Shown one piece after another: positions 28,540-39,290 of a stretch of DNA of 64,000 bases (positions are counted from its first letter, which is position 1; each line of letters begins with the position of its first letter). The DNA is from Cristatella mucedo. Lineage: Eukaryota; Bryozoa; Phylactolaemata; Cristatellidae. Under the pieces are notes generated by a model, which worked only from the letters and a program-made list of their open reading frames with translations, was not told the DNA's origin and made no database searches. Both the position numbers and the translations under genes were made by a program. The stretch covers positions 4,131,001 through 4,195,000 of the forward strand of contig WPIO01000032.1 of assembly GCA_009760855.2 (NCBI GenBank), given 5' to 3'.

Positions 28540-30480
28540 TGTTCAGTAGCGCCCCCCCCCCCCCAGGTCTGTTCGCCAGCTGCGCCGCCGCCAGCACCGG
28601 CTCCCTTAGCAGCGCAGCTGACCCCGAGTCGCAGAAGCCGCAGAAGCGCTCTGATGCGGCGCTCCTAACGAGCGCTGCGTCAGAGCGCTCCGTCCCCTGT
28701 CTACATCGAGCGGGAAATGAGTAAATATTTGTGTATCGCTTGTATAAAGCGCCGAGAGGACGCAATCGCCTTCCGCGAATGTCGGTACTAACCTGCGAGA
28801 GCGTGTTCTGACAGGCGCTTGCTTCGTCGCAGCAGCCGCCGATGAGAGCCGCGGGCGACGTCGACTCGCCGGCTGCAGCCCACTGCAGCGCCGCAGTTCG
28901 CTCTCCCGCTGCGCTGCACTAAAGAAAAGGTAGCAGGCCGCTCAGCCAGCCGTCGCGTTTCGGGGACGACACGCAGCGCTGGCTGACGAACTGCGGCGAG
29001 CCAGGCGAATTGCATTACGATTCGCCGGCCGCGCGCAGAGCAGCAGCCGCCGCAGCCGCACCTCAGCGCCGCGAACTTTGAGCCGCTCGCCGCCGCGGTC
29101 GAGCGGACGCCGACGCTTCGCTTCGCGGCGGCGGCGGCGCTGCCGCGCTCTCTGCGGGCAGCGCGGCAGCGCTCGCGACCGCTCGCGACGCTCCGCCGGG
29201 CGCGTCCTCGGCTCCGCTCCGCTCGCCTGTCGGCGCGGGCGCTGAACGCGGTGCGCCGCGCCCGACCGTCTAACGAGTGTTGCCGGCCGCGCCGAGTCCT
29301 CGCTCTGCCTCGCTCTCGATCTGGTAGCGACTCGCCGAGAAGGCGAAACCCGACGACGACGACAATCCCTCCGTCCGCGCTCTCGCGCTAGCAGCCGCCT
29401 CGTAGGCGGCTGCCACTGGTCTCCCGGGTGGTGGTCGCTCGCTCGCTCGTGCCGAGCGAGCGAGCGCGCTTTCCGAGGCGCCGATGCGCGCTCGCTCGAT
29501 GTGCGCGTAGCCCTCCGCGAGGCCAAGGCGAATTCGAGTTCGGCGACGTCGGCATGGGGCGCTACTATTGCGGCAGCACGCAAAGCCGCTCAAGCCAGGA
29601 GCCGCCAACTCGCGACCTGGGCGGCACTGTGCAGGCGGGAGCATCTTTCGAGGGAAGGAAGAGGAGGCGCGCGCGACGGCGCGCCAGGGACTGACTGAGC
29701 GAGCCGCGCATGCGCTAACCTTCCGTGGTACGCCGCAAGACCGCGCCTACTCACTCAGCGTACGCAAAAACCTCGTCAGCGCCGTTTCGGAGCGCGACGG
29801 ACAGTCGTCTCGGCCTACCGCGCGGCTGTGTGCCCCGACGAATGCCGAGTGCAGCGCGTACAGAGATTTGTGGACCGCTGGGCTCGCCCCGAAGCGGCTT
29901 AGGGTCCTCGGTGAGCGCTGACGTGTTCAGAGCTCGAGAAAAGCGCCTCCTCGAGCAGAGACGCTCGAGCCTCCTCTTACTGTTCATGCGCATGCGCTCG
30001 ATCTCAGCCTGTAGCTTACGCCTGCAGCTCTGCAATTGTTCGCACCGATATCACGGTGCTCAACTTTACGACCACCTCGTGGGCTCGAGCTCTGCGGCGT
30101 ACGTACAGTACCTGGACACGGATTACGTTCTCTTAGGGCCTATACAAATGAATTATATTATTTTAATCTAATACCAAGGCCCAACGTTGGACGGCGCAGC
30201 TCATTGAAGCGCGCGAGAATCGAAAGCGGACGGGCGAGCGGCGGCGGCGGCAAGCGAGCGGAAGCGAAGGGAGCTTGACGTGCGACCCATCGCGTGCCGT
30301 CGTAGAGCGAGAAAGCTTTCTTTCCAGCAGCAGCGCGTCCCTCTTTCGGCCAGCCGCGAACGACCGCGGAGCTTGGGACGAGCCTCCGCCGCTCGCTCGC
30401 CGCCTGCGGGCGGCGGTAAGCGCTCGCTGGGCGCCGCGGCGACAATATCCGCCGAGCGAAAGGTACACCGCAAGTTGACC
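28540..30480. other. CpG-rich block, no convincing exon
   Basis: GC-rich with many CpG and simple GCC/CGG runs. It includes a partial SINE 2 at 30.1 kb. Frames up to 213 codons have low-complexity basic translations and are treated as chance. Confidence 0.4.
30070..30168 (+). mobile_element. SINE 2 partial copy
   Basis: GACCACCTCGTGGGCTCGAG (B-box side) to ACGTTCTCTTAGGGCCTATA and an ATT-rich end. Confidence 0.55.
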
Positions 30481-30874
30481 TACCGACCCGCGCCAGCTAC
30501 GAGCGGTCGTCTACCCTCAAAGCCGCCACCGGCGTCACGAGCGGCCGCATGAAGTCGTGCCGCGGATCTTGGACGCAGCGATGGCCGACGAGCAGCGTCC
30601 TTTTCCCGTCAAGTAGGGCCGCTCGCACTGCGCCACCCGATACGATCGGGGCACATCATGATCGCAGAACGCGAGCGAAGCTCTGTTGGGTCCGCAGTAC
30701 CACGATAGTGTACTACGTTGGCAGAAGTCGGCGAAGAACAGCGGACTCAATTATGCACTTGAGATTCTCCGGGCCAGGATCAGCCATGACGGCCCAGGGC
30801 TGTCACGCGGCTTCATGCGATTGCTAATACAGTACTTGCCCTATTGTTGATTCTATCTCTTTTGCGCGCGACAG

Positions 30875-31034
30875 CGGGCACAAATACCACAAGCTTGATC
30901 GTTTGCTGAAGGTCTGCGTGCTCGCTGCGCAGATGGAAGCCGAGCTCCGCACTCTAAAGCCTAATTGGATCCGATACGAGCGGTTGTGGGACCGTGCGCC
31001 GAGGGCGAGCATGACAGCGAGCCCACTCGTATCG
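30875..31034 (+). CDS. Candidate plus-strand exon, unknown protein
   Basis: After a pyrimidine-rich tract and GACAG, the frame reads GHKYHKLDRLLKVCVLAAQM and then ELRTLKPNWIRYERLWDRAP. The mix of charged, aromatic and hydrophobic residues is unlike the Arg/Ala/Pro translations of nearby GC-rich chance ORFs. The 3' border is uncertain (a weak GTTTTC donor near 31035). No family is recognised. It may share a gene with the candidate exon at 31878-32028. Confidence 0.3.
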
Positions 31035-31877
31035 GTTTTCTGGGTTTTATCTAGTGAAAAGCGCTTAGAGGCATCGATAATCGTTTCGATGCCTTAAGGA
31101 GGAAATACGCCGAGTCCACAAGTAGCTCTGAGGCGTGCAGCCGCACTTGAGTTTGACAGAAACGTGACGCTTCAGACGAACGACAACTGCGCAGGCGCAA
31201 GACAGCCGACTTCGCCGAGCGCTGAATCTCAGCTGGAGATTCGACGCACCGCGCATTCGGACGACCGGCGCCTTTCCGGGGCGGCGGCCATACAAGAGCC
31301 GCCGCCGCCGGGTTTTGCGGACCGACCGTCTTTCAGAGACAAACAGCAGTCGGGTTTAATTCATTCAGCGCCCTATGGTCTTTAGTAAAGCGGACGGCTT
31401 TTTACAAAGTGTCGTCCTGCGACACTCGCTCCATCCACCAGCTCGGTCGTCGACGGCGCGGTTCACACGCGCCCCTGTCGCGCGAGCCATGCAAAGCCGA
31501 ATCCACTCCGCGCTCCCACGCGCCGACGCTGCTGCCGCCGCCGATGGCCAACGGCGTCCTCGGCGACCCGGCGATCTGCCGCCCGGGCTCGCAACGATGC
31601 AACGCGCCTCTCCCACCGAATCCGCGTACTGCTATTGGCTCGCTTCCAGCGGCATCCCTTCGCTGCGGGGTGGGTGGGCGCACGAAGGCTGCCGCAAAAC
31701 CACCGCGTTCCAGCGGCGGCAAGCCTCCGAGCGCTTCGCCGGGTGCAGGCGACTGCAGCCCGCGATCGGATGAGTCCAAGGGCAGCGTTAGCGAGGACCG
31801 CCTACCTCGCCGGTCCCCTTCATGCGCCGCCGCCGCCGCCGCACGCATCTCTCACGACAGTCATTCACTTTTTTTAG

Positions 31878-32028
31878 ACCTGACTCACTTTTTTGATTGT
31901 CGACCGCCTCGAAAAGCCAGGATTTACAATGATGAAGTCGAACGTATGGAGCAACTCGATAAAGATCTAAAAGACGTCGAAGTGCAAGTCCTGTGTCGTG
32001 TTAAAGGAGTGAATCGCGAGTCAGTGGC
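31878..32028 (+). CDS. Candidate plus-strand exon, unknown protein
   Basis: A TTTTTTTAG acceptor opens a frame that becomes protein-like (RIYNDEVERMEQLDKDLKDV then EVQVLCRVKGVNRE) and ends at a strong donor, GC|GTGAGT. Without splicing the frame stops at once at TGA, overlapping the donor. The amphipathic, charged composition suggests a helical segment. The function is unknown, and the exact start within the T-rich tract is uncertain. Confidence 0.35.
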
Positions 32029-32189
32029 GTGAGTTCAGACCACTTCGCCACCTCCGCCGTGCGAAAGCAAGGAGAGAATTACCGGCTCGCAGAACCATCA
32101 GTGCATATCGGGACGGTGATTCTTTGAGAACTGAGAGAATAGTGAATTCGCTCGAGTATGTATATCGGCCGCAATCTTAAACTTACTTA

Positions 32190-32845
32190 CTCACAGGGCC
32201 CGCCCTGGCTGGCTTCCTCATACCAAGCTGAATTGATGCACCAATTTCAGCCTCGTCGTGCGCTCAGGTCTTGTCTGCGGACAGTGAATTAGCTACTCCA
32301 TTCCTGCGCTGCACTCTGCCTCTGACTCGCGCTTCGCTCGTCGCCGACTTCCTCTGACTCCGAGAGCGCCTGCTTAAAACAGCGAGCTTAAGCGCAGCAC
32401 ACCAGCGCGGCGCCATGCGCTTATTTGCCGACGGGCGGTGAGCGGGCGGCGCGCCATTTCCCCCCCCCCCGTCCGCACAGCAAGTGGTAAGCACGATCCT
32501 CTTTGCTAAACCGCCGCCAGCGCCATCCAAGTCGTCTGCACCAGCTGTTCCCTTTCTACGCTCGTCGACAAGAGCGTTTGCTCTGCAGGTCCTTGAGAGT
32601 GGAACTCACTTCTACAATTCTTACGCAACGGTATCTGCTCTCCTGCTGCCGACTGCGGCACTGCCTATCCAGTCGTCCTGGGCTGCCACTTCCATGCTAC
32701 TTACTTCATCGGCTGACTTACTGACTCAGCTGTGCCTCTCATTTTCTCTTCGTTGCGTGCGATGACGTCTGTTGGCTACCGTCTGCTCACCGATAGCCGC
32801 TTAGGCTTTGTGGAGTTACTGATGGAGTTACTGATGACATTACGA
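32190..32845 (+). mobile_element. LINE B fragment with about 240 bp of foreign sequence
   Basis: LINE B sequence at 32190-32305 (GCACCAATTTCAGCCTCGTC) and again from about 32540 to 32845 (GCTCTGCAGGTCCTTGAGAG onward, tail near 32830). The stretch between, about 32306-32540, is GC-rich, includes a C10 run and does not match other LINE B copies, but it does match 38.97-39.12 kb in inverted orientation. Confidence 0.7.
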
Positions 32846-34313
32846 TATGTTACATGACAGCAGTCACATCGGCCATCCTCTAACATCTGACGCGTCTGAG
32901 CAGGGCTGGGAGCGCGAGGGGGTGAGGTAAACCACCGCAGGGCTGAGGAAATCCTTGACCTTCCTTCGGAGAGAGAGAGAGGGAGAGAGCAGAGAGCAGA
33001 GCTGGCAGACGTTCGGGTGGAGTGCGCTCGTCCGACCGCTGAGCTGAACCCGCGGTTAAAGGGTCCGCGAGCTGGATGGAGACTAAATATGGCGGACGGA
33101 TGCAGGTAGCAGCCGGTGCACGCTTGCTTACGGGCTATTGCATCGCGGACTATTGCATATATATTATTGCATTCTATTTTAATTGTGGGTAATTCGCTCG
33201 CTCGCAGCGTACAGACTGTGCAACCTCCGGCGACAGGCCCTAACTCATCCCACCTGGCCTTGTTTGTCGCTTCCGTGTATGCGAAAAAGTAAGCGATTGC
33301 GATTCGATGACTCCGTCCGGTGCCTTTTGGCGCCGTCTCGTCAAGCGGCACCGAACCGGCTCGCTCGGCCCGACGCGTGAGCGGTTGCATTCACCGGTAA
33401 ATGTGGCAGTCGTAGAGGGGGCTACTCGCCGGTAAGCATCGGCTGTCGGGAGGTAAACTGTTTATGTAGTTTCGAGTCCCACCACCTCTAGCGCTGCGAG
33501 CAATTAACGTGCCAACGTGCCAACGAAGCTGTCGCTTCATCGCTGGTGTACGCTCGAGCGCGCCCACTCGAGGCGTCCTGGACCGAGTGCGTGACGAGCG
33601 GCTCTGGGAGTGCGCGGTGGAGCAGCCGCGGGCGAAGGCGCGACTGGCGAACTAGGTTTGCGAGCAGCCGCCGGCAGTCGAAACCCAGCGATCCTGGCGG
33701 CGGCGTTTGGGCAAGACCAGAGGTGCTGCTGCTCGGGCGGCAACGCGGACAGCACCTCAATGGCGCCGCAGGCGGCTGGGTGGCGTTCGCTCGTCGGAGT
33801 AGACTAACGTTGTCCGCTCACTCCTTTCCCCCCACCCCCACCCCTAGTGCACTGCGCTCTCCGCCCCCCCCCTCCCGCCCTCGCTTGCTCGCAGCCCGAT
33901 GCGGCGGTCACCGAGGCGGCCCGGTTGATCTGCACAGCTGCGTGCGACTCACTTGTCGCCGTCGCGTTCAGTGCAAGGACATTCATCTGCCATGTTCACC
34001 ATGTTTGCACGGCCGGAAAGTGGGCAGAGTTTTCGCGCGCGCGCGCGCTGCCAGCCAATTCAACCCGCGGCGCTAGGCAAGGCGTCGTCCGCTGCGGCGC
34101 GCCACGAACGGACGCTCGCTCGCTCGCGGGGGGGGGGCGGCACGCTGGCCTCGCCGCACGAAGCGTCCGCGCTACGCGGGCGCGCGCACGCGCGCTCGGC
34201 GACCGGAGAGCGCTCGACCGCTGCGCAGCCCGTAGCGTGGCGTGCGGCGAGCGGGACGGACGAGCCGGACGCCTCGCGCGCGCGTTAACCACGGCGTGAG
34301 TAAAGAGCGGAAG

Positions 34314-34600
34314 TAATACTAATAACAATGCACTTGATAAAGCGCCCTCAGAGAACTCAATCTCTCTCTAGGCGCTTTACATTTGCTGCAAAGGGAAATG
34401 CAATTGAGTGGTGAATAATATCATGCTTGGTAAACGAACAAAATGAATAACACGATTAGGGGTGACATGCACAGGGTCAGCATGCAAATCTGGTTAGTGG
34501 CAGCATGCACACTGTCAGCACGCATAAGCACATGAAGGAAGATCATAGGGACCCACTAAACGCTGTCCTTAATAGGTGTGTTTTTAAGTTCGAGTCAAAG
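34314..34600 (-). mobile_element. LINE A 3' end fragment
   Basis: Tail hairpin complement GCGCCCTCAGAGAACTCAAT at about 34341, then the 3' UTR blocks (CAGCATGCAAATCTGGTTAG), truncated near 34600 inside the CpG-rich block just below the type II membrane exon. Confidence 0.85.
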
Positions 34601-34780
34601 AGAGGCGCCGCGAGCGGACGCGACCGTCGAGCGGCCGCCTCCACAGCCCCAGCCGCTGCAGCCCCGGCGCCGCTAGCCGCCGAGAGCTCAGAGCGCTGAC
34701 GCCGCGTGGGTTCGGCGGGGGCGCGCGCGCGCGCGAGAGGCGCGCGAGAGGGCGGCGGCGGCGGCTCGTCGTCGTCTTAC

Positions 34781-35017
34781 CGGCACTGGAACCGCCGTCA
34801 CGCTCACGTTCGACGAGGCGCTCCTGCTGGCTTCCATGGCGCGCGCGAGAGCTCGAGCTCCGTCAGCCCGCTGGTCGCCGTCGCCGCTCGCCGCCGAGTC
34901 TCCGCCGCTCGGGTACGCCAAGTAGAGCGTCAGGCCGCCGGCGACGCGCAGAAGCGCCGCGACCAAGTAGACGGCTGCGACGCAGCGCAGCCGCGGCCGC
35001 GGCCACGCGGCGCTCAT
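34781..35017 (-). CDS. First coding exon of a putative type II membrane protein
   Basis: The ATG at 35017 sits in a CpG-rich block with G at position -3. The 79-residue exon ends at a strong donor (CCG|GTAAGA). It encodes a short basic N-terminus (MSAAWPRPRLR), one hydrophobic segment of about 23 residues (residues 12-34, CVAAVYLVAALLRVAGG onward) and a polar, Ala/Ser-rich stem with one N-glycosylation sequon (NVS). This is the layout of a signal-anchored Golgi enzyme such as a glycosyl- or sulfotransferase, but no catalytic exon was recognised downstream (below 34.78 kb), so the function is unknown. GC-rich chance ORFs are common here; the N-terminus, anchor and donor together make this one better than its neighbours. 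Confidence 0.4.
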
Positions 35018-36155
35018 GGCGCGGCGCGCTCCGGCGAAACGAAGGCAGCGACCGCTTGGCGCGCGATGGCCCTCGAACTTTCCTACATCCTAGGCCGCGT
35101 CCGTGCGCGTCCAGGCTCGAGCGTCGACTGAGCCGACTGAGCCGCTGGCGGCGGCGGCGGCGGTCGGAGACGCTGCGCCTGGCCGGACGCCTCGCGGCCG
35201 CGGCGACCGTCCTTAGTCCGCCGAGGTCTCCCGAGGCCGAGTCGGCGAGCGATTCCGCATCAGCTGGCGACCGACAATGACAGGATATTAAAAAGTCAGA
35301 GGCCGCCTCCCGTAATCAATGTCGGCCGCGACGCGAACGTTCGATCCTGCGGCGACGGCGGCCTCTGTGCTGGCGTCCGAGCGCTCGCGCCCCGGCTGCT
35401 CGAGTCCAGAGCTGGCGGCGGCGGCGGCAACTCGCGAGCCTCCGCCGACGCGCGCCGCCGGCCGCTGCTATTGGTCGTCGCCGCGGCTCGGATTTCTGGT
35501 GCGGCCGCCCGCCGGGCCAGCCGCGTCGAGTACCCATTGCCGTGCGATTTAATCGAGCGCGGGGTGTGCAGGCTTGAGACGCTTGCTATTCTTGGTGCCA
35601 TTGTGGGCCTAGCGCGCAGAGCCTCTTCAAGTAGCCCGCAGCTTAGCGGAACGGCGCGCTCGGCGTAGCCACTCGTCGCCGCCCGACTGCATGCGCCCGC
35701 TCTCGCTCCGCTCGCCGCCGCTGAAACGACGCCGTAATCGCGATCGCCGTCGCCGCCCCGTCGCTCGCGGCTTCCTGTCGGTGGGCTCGTGCGGCCTTGG
35801 GCGAGCGCAGTGCCAGAGATACGGCGCGGTGCTAATGCTGAAGTCCTCGCGGGAACGAATGGAACGAACGCCGGCGGCGACTGGCGCGAGAAACGCCGCG
35901 CAGACGACGCGGCGCTCTGGAAACCGAATCTCTCTCGCGAGCTAGGCGAGGCCGGCGAGCGACTTCATCTCCGCCGCCGGCACGAGTGCGGGCGTCGTTC
36001 GGCGACCGGCAGCGCGGAGCCTCCTGGCTGAAGCTCGTGCGTGGCTCTCGAGCGCTGCATACGCTGTGTGTTCGGTGGGTAGAAATGGGGTAGAGCTGGG
36101 TCTTGTATGAAATTTGCGACTCACGGGTGAACTGTAGCAACGAGAGGACCAGCCC

Positions 36156-36162
36156 GCTCTCT

Positions 36163-36252
<90 letters not shown>

Positions 36253-36343
36253 GCTCTCTCTCTCGCTCTCTCGCGCTCTCTCTCTCTCACTCGCTCTCGC
36301 GCTCTCTCTCCCTCTCTATCTATCTATCTATCTATCTATCTAT
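36156..36343 (+). repeat. (CT)n with CG interruptions, ending in (TATC)n
   Basis: CT repeat with periodic TCGC variants, then (TATC)n at 36316-36343 touching the 3' end of the LINE B copy. Confidence 0.95.
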
Positions 36344-37429
36344 GTAATGTATCCCCGTCAGTAACTCCACAAAGTCATAAAGACCATGTGGGCGTTACGC
36401 AGGACAGTTTTGTATAGCGCACTCACAGCCTAAGCGGCTTTCGGTACGCATTCGGTAGCCAACAGACTTCGTCTCACGCAACAAAGAGAAAGTGGGAAGC
36501 ATAGCAGAGTTAGGAGAGCAGTTGAAGTAGTGAGTAGCATGGAAGTAGCAGTTCAGGACCGCTGAAAAAGATGTGCCATAGTCGGCAGTTGGAGAGTAGA
36601 TGTCGTTGCGTAAGAATTGTGGAAGCGATTTCCACAGTCTAGGACCTGCAGAGCTAAAGCTTCTGTCGCCAACTGTCTTTAAGCGGAGGAATGGGACAGC
36701 TAATTTATTGTCCACACAGGACCTGAGGGCGCGAACAGGCTGAAACTGATGTAGCAGTTCAGCTAGGTATGAAGGAGCCAAGCCGTGGCGGGCCTTGTGG
36801 GTCAGCGTAAGAACTTTGCTTTGTATCCTTTGCTCAACCGGCAACCATCCTAGCTCTTCCAGCAAAGGTGACACGTGCTCAAACCGCTGGGACTTGAAGA
36901 CCAGCCTTGCAGCCATATTCATAGTCCGCTGTAGTGGCATTATAGCTTTCTTTGGTAGCCCAGCCAAAAGGGAATTACAATAAACAAACCGAGACAGAAC
37001 TAAAGAGCTAGTTAAATTTTTTACAAGCCACTGTGGGAGACAGCTTCTAATCTTGGATAGGGATCGGATGTGATGGCTAGCTGTAGAGGCAGTCTTCTGA
37101 ATGAAGCTTTTGAAATTGAGGCAGCTGTTGAACACGACACCTTGATTACGAGCACGTGGTGAAGGTCGCACAATAGCATCGCCTATTAGAACAGCAAAGC
37201 CTTTTAATCCAGCCACACGCTTAGGGTGTCCTATGAGAAGCAGTTCGGTTTTATCGTCATTTAATTTCAGGAAGTTTTCCGACATCCAGGATCGAATATC
37301 GGCAAGGCAAGCATTCAGTTTCTCAGTTGCTGCAGCAGATTCCGACGGTTTAAATGACAAATACATCTGAGTATCGTCAGCATAGAAGTGATATCCTATT
37401 CAGTATCGTCAGCATAGAAGTGATATCCT
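36344..37429 (-). mobile_element. LINE B copy with long intact ORF
   Basis: 5'-truncated L2-like LINE with an open frame of 323 codons from just after the YADD motif (HFYADDTQMYLSF spans about 37360-37390) to the 3' UTR. It contains SWMSENFLKLNDDKTELLLI, FVYCNSLLAGLPKKAI and LGWLPVEQRI. The frame is undamaged, unlike other copies, so the insertion is comparatively recent. The 3' end abuts a (TATC)n tract at 36316-36343 and the 5' end abuts a related TATC/TATG tract from about 37425. The 5' end carries a tandem copy of about 30 bp around YADD. Confidence 0.9.
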
Positions 37430-37545
37430 ATCTATCTATGTATCTATCTATCTATGTATCTATGTATCTATGTATCTATCTGTCTATCTATCTATGTATT
37501 TATCCATCTATCTACTTATCTATCTATTTATCTCTCCTCCTTGAG
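37425..37545 (+). repeat. (TATC/TATG)n microsatellite
   Basis: TATC, TATG and TGTC tetramers at the 5' side of the LINE B copy. Confidence 0.9.
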
Positions 37546-37839
37546 CAGTGAATTATTTTATGCTTTTAGTCTCCGAAAAGCCGTGTGAGGGACAACGCCG
37601 AATAAAATGGCTAGGTGAACCGGCCGCAGCCGAGTTCCTCTGGCTCGATCGGATCATGTCTGCATCGGCCACCAATGCGTTGCCGCTGCTGCTCGCCGGG
37701 CGTGAATAATTTGCGAGGAGGCGGCGGCGGCAAGCTGAATGCGACTTACGGGTTAGAAGCAAATCGTGCGAAATTTGTACTGCACGTAGAAGACCGAGAA
37801 AATGCGAGAAATGAAACTGCTTCGAATGGATGCTGCATA

Positions 37840-37915
37840 TTCAGAGTACCTATAAAGAAATTGAGTTCTCCGAGGGAGCTATACAAATGTATTATTATTA
37901 TTATTATCATTAGTA
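37840..37915 (+). mobile_element. LINE A / SINE 2 tail fragment
   Basis: TATAAAGAAATTGAGTTCTC, then GAGGGAGCTATACAAATGTA and (ATT)n. Too short to decide between the two families. Confidence 0.55.
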
Positions 37916-38534
37916 TAATTACTGCCGTGGATCTCGCTCAACTGCAGAGTCGACTAACCGGGCGTCGTCGACGGTTCGCACGGCTGCTCGCGTGCGTTGA
38001 GGATTGCGATCGTGAGTAGCCAGTTCTATGACTTATTATAAACGGGCAATTGACTAGGAGCAGATTTTGGCACGTCGCTAGTGTCGTATTAAGTCATGAT
38101 GACTCACTATTAGCGTCCGCATCAGACCAATCAACCGAGGCTACATCGCGCCGGAAGCAGGCCGATCACCGACGTCAATCGTGACGCGTCAGCAAGAGCG
38201 CAGCCAGCGCGCTTCAATGAGGACGGTTCCTGCGGTGCCTATGCTGCAGCGCCGCCAATAGAACGGCCGCCAGTGGCTAGCTAGTCAGCCAGATCATTAC
38301 TGATATTCATTATTCGCGGCTCCTGAATTGTAATGGCTGAAAACCGATTGCGCAATAATCTACGGCCGAGGACACGTAAAAGCCGACGCCAAACAATAGG
38401 TATTCAGTTATTCTTCCGGAGTTGGTATTGAAGCGGATATTCATCGCGCATCGGCTAGGACTAGCACCGTCACGAACGCTGCGTTTGCGGCCTAGTTGGA
38501 TGAGGATGTGGAAGCTGCACACAACGTTAGTAAC

Positions 38535-38547
38535 ACCGCCGCCACCG

Positions 38548-38629
<82 letters not shown>

Positions 38630-38654
38630 CGCCGCCACCGCCGCCACCGCCACC
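38535..38654 (+). repeat. (CCG)n trinucleotide tract
   Basis: About 120 bp of CCG with a few CCA and TCG units. All frames are open (poly-Pro, poly-Ala, poly-Arg), so the overlapping ORFs are not evidence of a gene. Confidence 0.95.
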
Positions 38655-38879
38655 TACTCGTTAGCTGACGCCCCTCTCTCGGCGGCCGCGGCACGCGGAC
38701 ACTTGTCGGCGGATTTGGAAGCTTCCGCAGCGAGCACGAGCCTACAAGTCCGAGGCTACAGCACTCGCGTCACGTCACGCGCTACTGCAGATGGGCTGCT
38801 GGTCGCAGCGCTGCGGTGCATTTCGCGTCGCTACATAAAAAAGAGTCTGTAAATCGGGAAGAATTGTAACAATTCAACA

Positions 38880-39120
38880 AATGAATTGTTGAAGTGAGCT
38901 CCACTGTCTAAGAGCTGCAGAGAAAACGCTCCTGTTGCCAACGGCTTTCACAGCGTATGAATGGAACAGCTGGTGCAGACGACTCCAAGGGCGCTGGCGG
39001 CGTGTTCAGTAAAGAGGACCGCGCTCACCGTTCGCTGCTCGGAAGAAGAGGGCACCCACTCACTGTGCGGCGGCAAATGAGCGCTCAAATGGCGACGTGC
39101 TGGTGCATTGCGATTAACAT
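38880..39120 (-). mobile_element. LINE B fragment plus attached GC-rich segment
   Basis: 38880-38985 matches minus-strand LINE B (AAGAGCTGCAGAGAAAACGC). It runs straight into CAGCTGGTGCAGACGAC and a GC-rich segment, the same junction as at 32.54 kb in the opposite orientation. Confidence 0.6.
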
Positions 39121-39156
39121 AAATAAATAAATAAAAATATATATATATAATTCATG

Positions 39157-39290
39157 TGTATAGCGCCCTAAGAGAACTTAATCACTATTCAGGCGCTTCA
39201 CATATGCCTCGGGGCTCGAGCGCGCGACCTCAGCCAGACCTTGGTCGTGACGAGCACCTTAACCACTGAACCAAACCAGCTCGGCATTTT
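39157..39290 (-). mobile_element. SINE 2 (tRNA-derived with LINE A-like tail)
   Basis: On the minus strand: TGGTTCAGTGGTTAAGGTGC (A box), a GCTCGAGCCCCG B box, then ATGTGAAGCGCCTGAATAGT and TTAAGTTCTCTTAGGGCGCT, which matches the LINE A tail hairpin. It is followed by a (TA)n end. Confidence 0.8.

Larger units (their letters stand above)
33490..36150. other. CpG-rich block around the type II membrane exon
   Basis: Dense CpG with C and G homopolymer runs, interrupted by a LINE A fragment at 34.3-34.6 kb. 35.02-35.30 kb, just upstream of the candidate ATG, is the likeliest promoter position for that minus-strand gene. Confidence 0.4.

Noticed and set aside
28942-29583. A 213-codon minus-strand frame
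   Set aside because: Same reason: extreme GC, Arg-rich translation, several overlapping frames of similar length.
38422-38852. Poly-proline and poly-alanine proteins
   Set aside because: Translation of the (CCG)n tract; flanks show no coding signal in a consistent frame.
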